Positions 20,520-26,330 of a stretch of DNA of 26,330 bases are shown here, one piece after another (position 1 is the first letter of the stretch; each line of letters opens with the position of its first letter). The stretch is from Spirogloea muscicola (taxonomy: Eukaryota > Streptophyta > Zygnematophyceae > Spirogloeales > Spirogloeaceae), in the NCBI GenBank assembly GCA_009602725.1, contig WELB01000014.1, forward strand, positions 713,002-739,331, in the 5' to 3' direction. Position numbers and translations under genes: made by a program. A model generated the notes under the pieces. It worked only from the letters and a program-made list of their open reading frames with translations. It was not told where the DNA came from and did not search any database.

Positions 20520-21195
20520 CCCCGCTCGCCTCCCCGCGCCCGGCCCCAAACCAGCATCTGCCGTCCGATCGCCGCCAGCCCGTCATCGACGCCGTCCGCG
20601 ACGTTTCGGCGCGCGCGGGCAGCTCCTCGTTTTCCTATGCCTGCCCCGCGGGGGCAGAGCGGCGGCGGGGCGGCGCGCCGCCGTCCGTCGGAAGGTGGTC
20701 CCCGACGGCGCTCCCACGTTCCCATTCGTCGACTCGATCCGTTTTCCTCCGAGCTGCCCGCGCTCCGCGGGCAGCCCGGGGCCCCACCGGCGCCGCCACG
20801 GCGGGAGAGTGAAGAGAAACGTAGAAGAAGTCCATCAGGCGCCAAATGCGCCCTGATTGATTTCCATCACGATAGAGACGGCCGCCGGCCGTTTCCATAG
20901 CTGATGGGTCCTGGCCACGTCCTCCGTCGAGCCAGGCGCCAAGTCAGCCGGATCACTTATGGCTAACAGCCCGCCGTTAGGGCAATAACCGGCCCCCCTG
21001 CCGAGTGGTGAACGGGAAGGAGGTGGGGGGGAGGGAGGGCACTGCCCTCCCTCCCCTCCGCATCCACTCCTCTCCGCCTCCTCCCTCCCCGACCGCGCCT
21101 CCTACGACCATCCACGCCCCTCGCCAGACCCCTCCTCGCCTGGTCCACCCCCCCTCCCCCCGGGCCCGCGCCTGGTCCTGCAGCAACCCAGACCA

Positions 21196-21197
<2 letters not shown>
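20520..21197. other. GC-rich spacer between LEA-like gene and eL32 exon
   Basis: Very GC-rich DNA with several long overlapping open frames in all frames, which is expected from composition and not coding evidence. I searched the minus strand by eye for the missing eL32 exons and found none. The pyrimidine-rich stretch at 21040-21180 looks like intron or UTR. Confidence 0.4.

Positions 21198-21236
<39 letters not shown>
21198..21236. repeat. (GCC)13 microsatellite
   Basis: Thirteen perfect GCC triplets, the longest uninterrupted triplet run in the window, about 55 nt downstream (minus strand) of the eL32 exon donor, so inside its presumed first intron. It is a plausible place for an assembly collapse or misjoin. 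Confidence 0.9.
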
Positions 21237-21237
<1 letters not shown>

Positions 21238-21290
21238 GCACCGCGCCCGCGGCTCGAGGTTTTGCGGCGTGGCTGGCTGAGGCGGCTCAC

Positions 21291-21380
21291 CGGCACAGTG
21301 ATGCGCCGGTCGGACTGGACGCGGACGAAGCGCTTCAAGCGCTTCTTCAGGATCTTGCGCTTCACCAGCGGTGTCACCAT
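21291..21380 (-). pseudogene. RPL32: orphan first exon of ribosomal protein L32 (eL32)
   Basis: ATG at 21380 opens 30 codons, MVTPLVKRKILKKRLKRF then VRVQSDRRITVP, followed by a GTGAGC donor. This matches the N-terminus of 60S protein eL32 (land-plant form ends this block QSDRRITVK before SWRRPKGID). None of the later eL32 blocks (WRRPKGID, NIGYGSDKKTRH, HNRTYCAEI) could be found on the minus strand before the LEA-like gene starts at 20182. Either the rest of the gene was lost in a misassembly at the GCC repeat, or this is a truncated duplicate. The exon itself looks intact, apart from the unusual final Pro. Confidence 0.7.
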
Positions 21381-21430
21381 GGCGCCTCCCGCGCGAGGCT
21401 AGCCCACTCCTCAGGCTCCGGCGCACGCCG

Positions 21431-21475
21431 CGGCGGCGGCGGCGGCGGCGCGGCGGCGGCGGCGGTAGCGGCGGC
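21431..21475. repeat. GGC-rich triplet repeat (interrupted)
   Basis: Two GGC runs separated by GC, then GGCGGTAGCGGCGGCAGC. It lies just upstream of the eL32 start codon on its minus strand, probably 5' UTR or promoter. Confidence 0.75.
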
Positions 21476-21854
21476 AGCTGCGGGGGACTGGTACCTGGAG
21501 TTGGGTTGGCGAAGGTATGGTCCTAAAACCCCACTTCTTCGTCAAACCCTGGAAACCGTGGTAGGGTCCGAAGGCTGACGGCCAAGATGCGCCGGCGCGA
21601 TCTCATCCGACGGCCGTGCAGAGCGGCGGCGCCGGGGAACCCAGAAAATGTGACGGAAGTACTGTCTTCCCCGCCAACAGGATAAATCAGTTCTGTTGAT
21701 AAATACATTCCGCGCGAGCGGAAGATTGGAGCCGGAGGGTCGTGTTCACANCGCCGCCGACGCCGCCGCGGTGCGTGGCGCAGCCGTCCGGCGCTTCCGG
21801 GAGGACTACGGCTCGCAGGGCGGCAGCGGCGGTGGCAGCGGCGGTCGCGCGGCC

Positions 21855-23198
21855 ATGGACAGCGCGGTGCGCAACCTGTACTCGCCGGACGTGGCCGCCG
21901 GGTGGGGCGTGCACGTCGTGCAGGAGGTGAAGATGCTGGCGCGCAAGGCCGACCGCGCGGCCATGGACTCCGCCATTCGGGAGATGGAGCAGGCGGGCAT
22001 GAGCAGGTGCGTCGCTTCTGTGACTGCCATTGACCTCCTGGCCGCCACTGCTGCTTCATGGCTGATTGTGGAGATCATACGCAGGGGCTGCCACAAAGCC
22101 TGGCTAGAAGCTGCATGCTTGGCTGCATGATCTGGGTGCGACCGCCTGCAGTAGCGTAAACCAAAGGCAGAGCTTTGCGCTCCGCAGGCCATGGCGGCCA
22201 TGGAATGTGTGATGACTCAGGCGACGAGGCTTGAGAAGGCCGGCGCTGAATGCCATCTGGTGCCGGCGGCTGCGCAGGGACGCGGCGGCAGAGGCAGTGT
22301 TCAAGGAGCGCTGCATGCCGGTACGGGACGGGCCCAGCTGGGCTGACTACATGTCCACCAGCGGCCGGCCCACGGACGAGTACGACATTGTGGCGCTGCA
22401 GTACACGCATGAGGGCCTGCTGAGCGTCGACGAGAACAGCGACGGCGGTGCCGCCGCCTTTGGCGACGACATTGCCATTGAGTGCCTCGCCACCGAGTAC
22501 TGCCGCGAGATCTACGTCGTGAGCACTCCCGCCTGGAACTTCTTTATCAAAGCGGAGCTTAGTGAGTGCCGGTCCGTCACGCCCACTGTGACTCACGCCG
22601 CGTCCCCTGCGCGCCCCTTGCCGGAGCAGATGCAGGCGCACGGTGCAGACGGCATGGTGGAGCCGAGCTCCTGCCTCTTCTTCCTGCCGCACTCGCCGCG
22701 GGGCGGCAAGGACAGCGTTCAACACCAGCCGCTGTTCCTCTTCATGAAAGGCACCGGTAAGACCACAATGCACTTTAGGCCCACGACGACATGCCAAGAC
22801 GACGTTACTTTTATTTGAAGAGGTTGCTGACAGAATGTTGTGTGCAACTCTGAAGCTGGTTACCAAAGTGTATCATACTTATTCAGCTTCGCAGTGCCCA
22901 CCGAGCTTCTGGCATCGTAGCAGTAAGAGCCGTTTGCATGGAGGTTTTCTGAGAAAGCTGTGACAAGGCCGTGACAAGGTGGTAGACAGGCACCTTCGCA
23001 TATAGTTGCATAGTGTTGAGAGACTGCGAGCATGACCAGTCAGTGAACGAGAGCATCGCTCGATGGAGGCTGATGGCTTGCTGCTGATTCTGCGGCATGC
23101 ACTCTGCAGGCTGGTGTGGTGGCGGCGGCGACCACTACGAGCCTGTTGTGGCGCGCCCCAGGCCGTCCTCGGGCGTCAAGGCGGCGGTGGTGCTATAA
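21855..23198 (+). CDS. OTU-like (deubiquitinase-fold) protein, catalytic Cys not found
   Basis: Probable OTU-domain cysteine protease relative. Best model: 21855-22006, 22221-22561, 22649-22756, 23110-23198 (229 aa), all GT-AG with matching phases. OTU features are SWADYM, then GDDIAIECLATEYCREIYVVST (helix plus strand that normally precedes the catalytic His), the strand LFLFMKG, and GDHYEPVV with candidate His209, formed exactly across the last splice junction. The N-terminal exon is helical and charged (EVKMLARKADRAAMDSAIRE). The usual D-G-x-C nucleophile motif could not be located in any phase-compatible exon, so it may lie in a missed exon, be hidden by a sequence error, or be truly lost. 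The true start may lie upstream: the frame stays open to about 21696 through an N at 21751. The third intron could be longer or absent (the 87-nt segment 22562-22648 is in frame). Confidence 0.58.
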
Positions 23199-23998
23199 CC
23201 CCTACGCGTGGCCGGCCCCGCTTTTCACTTCCATTCTCTTCTTGGCAACCTTGCTGCATCTTGGACGCTTCCTCAGCTGGGCCATGCAACCTGCACTTAC
23301 CCGCGTGAGGAGACAGACGTCCTACCTACCTTTCCTTAACACAGCCGACAGAGGTCAACGGGCTGAGCGCAAGCTCCAGTACGTGCCCGTCGGTGCCACT
23401 CGCTTCGGCCAAGCCGTCAACTGCACAAGCAGAGCAGCACCTGCTATTCACCCTCAACCCTGCACACATCGACTTAGACCATTAATTGCCAATGGTGTGC
23501 AGCTCCAAGAGCATAAGTTGCCTACACAACGCAGAGCTGGGTAGTTCTCAAGCTCAGCCACTTGGAGTAATAAGTGCAGGAGGAGCAAGATTTTGTGTCT
23601 TCAATTAGAGTTTCAAAAATTGAAAGAGCTCCGTCCCACCGCTATGCTTTGCGCCAGGACTTGTCAGAAGGCTATGACTGTTGGCACAGGGGCTGTCCAT
23701 TTTGAGAATGACGTAGATGACTCAGGCATAAGATTGATGGTGACATTGTGCTGCATCCGCTTTGTAGTAGTTGGATAGCCATTATTGCACCAATGATAGC
23801 GTCTGGAGCTACATGAGCGTCTTAACACTTGGATGTTGCTCGAGTGCCTGCCAGCTAGGCCTGACTCTCACAACGTCGCACTGCCTTTGACGTGTCGCAC
23901 ATATTGAGAAGCTTGGTCTTGGGAGCAGTATCAAGCTACTCTGCAGAATGAATGCCCTGGCACAAGTAAACCAAAGGAGGGCGTAGACAAGAGGCCGT
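23199..23998. other. convergent 3' region, no gene seen
   Basis: Eight hundred nt between the OTU-like stop (+) and the cytidylyltransferase stop (-). Open frames running through 23116-23544 are continuations in other frames and show no motif. It is best read as two 3' UTRs. Confidence 0.45.
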
Positions 23999-24141
23999 CT
24001 AATTCTCTTCCGACAAGTAAATGTCGCCGTCACCAGCCTCTACGCAACCAAGCACGGCGGGCAACTTTGGCGCGCCGGACAGCGAACGCATCTTAGCCAA
24101 GGACGTGGGTTTGCGTGGTGCCGCCAAGCCCCACCACTGCT

Positions 24142-24178
<37 letters not shown>

Positions 24179-26330
24179 GCCCTTCCCGCTGCCAGCACTG
24201 CTGCCGGCCTTCCGCTTGGGAGCCCACCACTTGCCCCGCTGGTCCTTGCCGATCCCAACGCAGCCGCTGCTTACGCCAGCACCCGCCAAGCCCCGCAGCG
24301 ACGAAGGCTTGCGCCTGCTTGCGCGTGGGGCAATGAATGGTTGGATCTGCGTCTTGATTGCATTCTCCTGCAACACAGCCCACAAGTAAGCAGAAACTGA
24401 GCATTTTCTTCCGCATGTACATCCCTCAACCACAGCATCGCCAGCAGTAGCTCAGCCGCACTGACGTAGCCGGTCGACCAGGGCTGTCAATCTGCCGGCA
24501 GGGCTACCGTTGTCTCGGGTATGCTGTGAGCGGCAGCGAGCTGGCATGCGAGCTGAGCGCTTCGGTGCGCTTGCCATGTAATGGAAGCCCTCCTCGAAAA
24601 GTTCGAGGAAGCCTGTCACCCAGCGGTCGGCATTCTCCACCCAGTCGGTCTGGAAGTTCATGCCCACGCGCTCCGCCACTGTGTTCAGCTGCCCCGCCAA
24701 AATAATAAAGAAACGGCAAAGCGCATCAGCTCCGAAGAGACCGACTCAGAGCAAAAGGCGAAGGCACCTTGGCATTGTGGGACCGCGGGGCAGCTGAAGC
24801 TGATTGTTGAAATGTAACATTCTTGAGAACATGGAACGTGTTCTGTAAGTGATGGCCTTTACATTGCGTCCGAGCGACTGCCGATTCTGCTCCACACGTT
24901 CCTGCAGTTTCCTGATGCCCAGGTTGAGCTGCAGCTGCTGTGCCTGCAGAGGGTAGCTCGCACGCGTGCTCTTGCCTTCAGAGGGAGCTCCCAGAAATGA
25001 ATACAACCTGATGCGACTCTTGGTCGGGAATGCAAATGGTCGTCTGACTTTTGCTAAACCGTTGCACTCTGGTCTTGCCGCAAACTACTCCATGCATGCA
25101 TGTGCTGGAGTTGAACCCATGACCTCTGATACAGAAGCCGTTTGACCATCTCAGTACTGCACGACAGCGTTCAGTGTAGCAGATGTTGGTGGGTGCTCGT
25201 GGCGGCCCTTCACCTTCACGTAGCTGACGCCGAGGTCCTTGCGGGTGTAGCCGCGCGCGAGGTTGCGCATCACGTACTCGTTGTAGCCCCGCAGAATGTG
25301 CACGATGAGGTCCGACGTCGACACGCCCTCAGTGCGCTGTGTCTCCCGGAACTTGCCAACCTTCTTGACCTGCACAAGCACCGGCGGCGAAGGGCGATGT
25401 GCTCAGCAGGGGCCAAGTGCTGCCAAGGCGCATTCAATCGGTTCCCTTTCTTGGCTAAGAGTCGGCGATGGACAACGTCGTGGGTCAAGGGCTCACGTAA
25501 GCGTAGACGTCGTTCGAGGAGCCGCTGGCATCAGCGTACCTAGCGGGCCGCGGCACGAGGAGCAAGGAGGGGCTGTCACTGTCTGTGGCAACCCAATCTG
25601 TCGGTGGCGCTGATCAGATGGATTCCGGCGCTCATTTGATCATGCCAATCGGCACTCGCAGGCAGTTTCCAGGACAGCGGGGGCCTTACGGGAGCGCGTC
25701 ATGTGTGACGTAGTCGATGCGGTGCCGCGCGAGGAAGGCCTCGTCAATCACCCACGGCGCGTCCGGGACGACCTCGTCCACCCACCTGCACGACGTGCGG
25801 GACACCAGCAAGACCCATAAGACATCTACACATTACAGAAAAACATAGTATATAATACATAATGCAAAACGATTTGCATGTACAAGGACGGTACCGCCGC
25901 AGAACCCATGATGGCAGTGGCGGCAGAGACGGCGCGACTGCTGCACCACACGCACCGGCAGTGGCGCAGTGACTCGTAGCGCTCGGCCTCGGTCAGCACC
26001 GTCTTGCCCTTGTACTTGTGCGTCAGCTCGTCGTTGCAGCAGCCCACCAGCAGGTACGTGCTCGGGAACCTGGCCGCCGCCGCCACCGCCGCCATTGATC
26101 AGATTGGGCGGCACGGCAGGGACAGCCATGGTGGCGGCAGTGGCGGCGGCAGTGGCGGCGGCGGCGGCGGGGACCCTCACAGCTTCTTGGCCTGCTCCAG
26201 CGCGCGGGCGTGGCCGAAGTGGAAGAGGTCGAAGATGCCGTCGGCGTAGACGCGGATCGGGCGATCCGCCGCCGCCGCCGCCGCCGCCGCCGGCTCGCGG
26301 TCCAGGAACGCCGGCTCGCCGCCGCCACCG
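23999..26330 (-). CDS. PCYT1: choline-phosphate cytidylyltransferase (5' end outside window)
   Basis: CTP:phosphocholine cytidylyltransferase makes CDP-choline, the rate-limiting step of the Kennedy route to phosphatidylcholine, and is regulated by membrane binding. Exons: 26330-26181 (partial), 26069-25956, 25785-25690, 25539-25497, 25369-25214, 24943-24863, 24688-24575, 24367-23999; phases agree throughout. Signature blocks: [18 protein letters not shown] (HxGH site), [84 protein letters not shown]. The helical membrane-sensing region follows ([35 protein letters not shown]). The intron at 24574-24368 uses a GC donor (ATG|GCAAGC), needed for the ungapped [12 protein letters not shown] junction. 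The final exon adds a long tail with W-x-P/K basic patches, a Q10 run and a terminal LSEEN, longer than in most plant homologues. The N-terminus visible here is Gly/Ala-rich. Confidence 0.95.
24146..24175. repeat. (CTG)10, coding for Gln10 on the minus strand
   Basis: Ten perfect triplets, read as (CAG)10 in the last exon of the cytidylyltransferase gene, giving a ten-residue glutamine run flanked by basic and tryptophan residues (GKGK before, EKQWWG after). Confidence 0.92.
25102..25162 (-). other. tRNA-like degenerate element in an intron
   Basis: On the minus strand, inside the cytidylyltransferase intron 25213-24944, GGTTCAACTCC (25107-25117) matches the RNA polymerase III B box (GGTTCGANTCC) with one change. 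Upstream lies GAGATGGTCAAACGGC, resembling a degenerate D-arm/A box, and a hairpin CTTCTG-TAT-CAGAGG occupies the anticodon-arm position. GTGC and GCAC can pair at the ends. At 61 nt and with poor T-arm pairing it is not a functional tRNA; a tRNA-derived SINE fragment or decayed tRNA is more likely. Confidence 0.35.
26266..26292. repeat. (CCG)9, poly-Ala coding in cytidylyltransferase exon
   Basis: Nine triplets encoding about eight alanines just before [10 protein letters not shown] on the minus strand. A second GGC-rich run (about 26130-26170) lies in the next intron. Confidence 0.85.

Noticed and set aside
19952-20845. Long minus-strand open frame extending the LEA-like gene upstream to 297 codons
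   Set aside because: The upstream part is Pro/Arg/Ala-rich, expected by chance in this GC-rich DNA. The Met at 20182 begins a classic presequence, and the frame's 3' end runs past a good GTATCT donor into the intron.
22562-22648. Treating this segment of the OTU-like gene as coding
   Set aside because: It has a strong GTGAGT donor and a CAG acceptor in matching phase, and it interrupts the OTU fold. It is in frame, so retention cannot be fully excluded.
1-26330. CRISPR arrays, insertion sequences, prophage or bacterial operons
   Set aside because: None seen. The intron-rich gene structure is eukaryotic throughout.

Overview
This window is nuclear DNA from a photosynthetic eukaryote, most likely a green-lineage (Viridiplantae) alga, possibly a streptophyte. 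The evidence is dense spliceosomal introns (about 48 inferred here, with GT-AG and two GC-AG boundaries), plant-type members of several families (PrimPol, TraB, mitochondrial formate dehydrogenase, choline-phosphate cytidylyltransferase, UTR-type nucleotide-sugar transporter), AAACCCTA telobox-like motifs and ACGTGGC (ABRE-like) boxes. Exons and 5' ends are GC-rich and loaded with GCC/GGC triplet runs; introns are closer to balanced composition. The exact species cannot be named from sequence alone. There is no prokaryotic operon, CRISPR array, intact transposon or virus visible. All gene models below were built by hand from splice phase and remembered family alignments; no search was run.

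Layout, left to right: (1) 1-282, 3' end of a Gly/Pro/Met-rich protein (+). (2) 1085-3374 (-), ER/Golgi nucleotide-sugar transporter of the SLC35B/UTR family, 6 exons, with an apparent 1-nt frameshift in the last exon. (3) 3375-4167, shared divergent promoter region with CCAAT boxes. (4) 4168-8077 (+), a complete 13-exon primase-polymerase (PrimPol). (5) 8078-9975, gene-poor stretch with a strong hairpin, a 12-nt periodic motif and a field of dispersed short repeats. (6) 9976-11232 (+), ribosomal protein L17 (uL22), 5 exons. (7) 12090-15270 (+), TraB-domain protein, 9 exons including a GC-AG intron. (8) 15400-18048 (-), formate dehydrogenase, 8 exons, with an Ala at the position that normally holds the NAD+-selecting Asp. 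(9) 19376-20182 (-), small LEA-like protein with a mitochondrial-type presequence, 3 exons. (10) 21291-21380 (-), an orphan first exon of ribosomal protein L32 (eL32). (11) about 21855-23198 (+), OTU-like protein with a catalytic-type His but no obvious catalytic Cys. (12) 23999-26330 (-), CTP:phosphocholine cytidylyltransferase, 8 exons, 5' end beyond the window.

These are mostly independent housekeeping and stress genes rather than one pathway. The possible functional link is stress: formate dehydrogenase and the mitochondrial LEA-like gene are adjacent on the same strand, both appear targeted to mitochondria, and both have G-box/ABRE-type sites upstream. I did not find a convincing undescribed multi-gene system. 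The most interesting items are the formate dehydrogenase cofactor-site change, the apparent OTU fold without a visible nucleophile, the orphan eL32 exon, the short-repeat field at 8.96-9.65 kb, and a tRNA-like element inside a cytidylyltransferase intron. Three isolated N bases and one frameshift suggest some of the oddities may come from assembly error in GC-rich triplet repeats.
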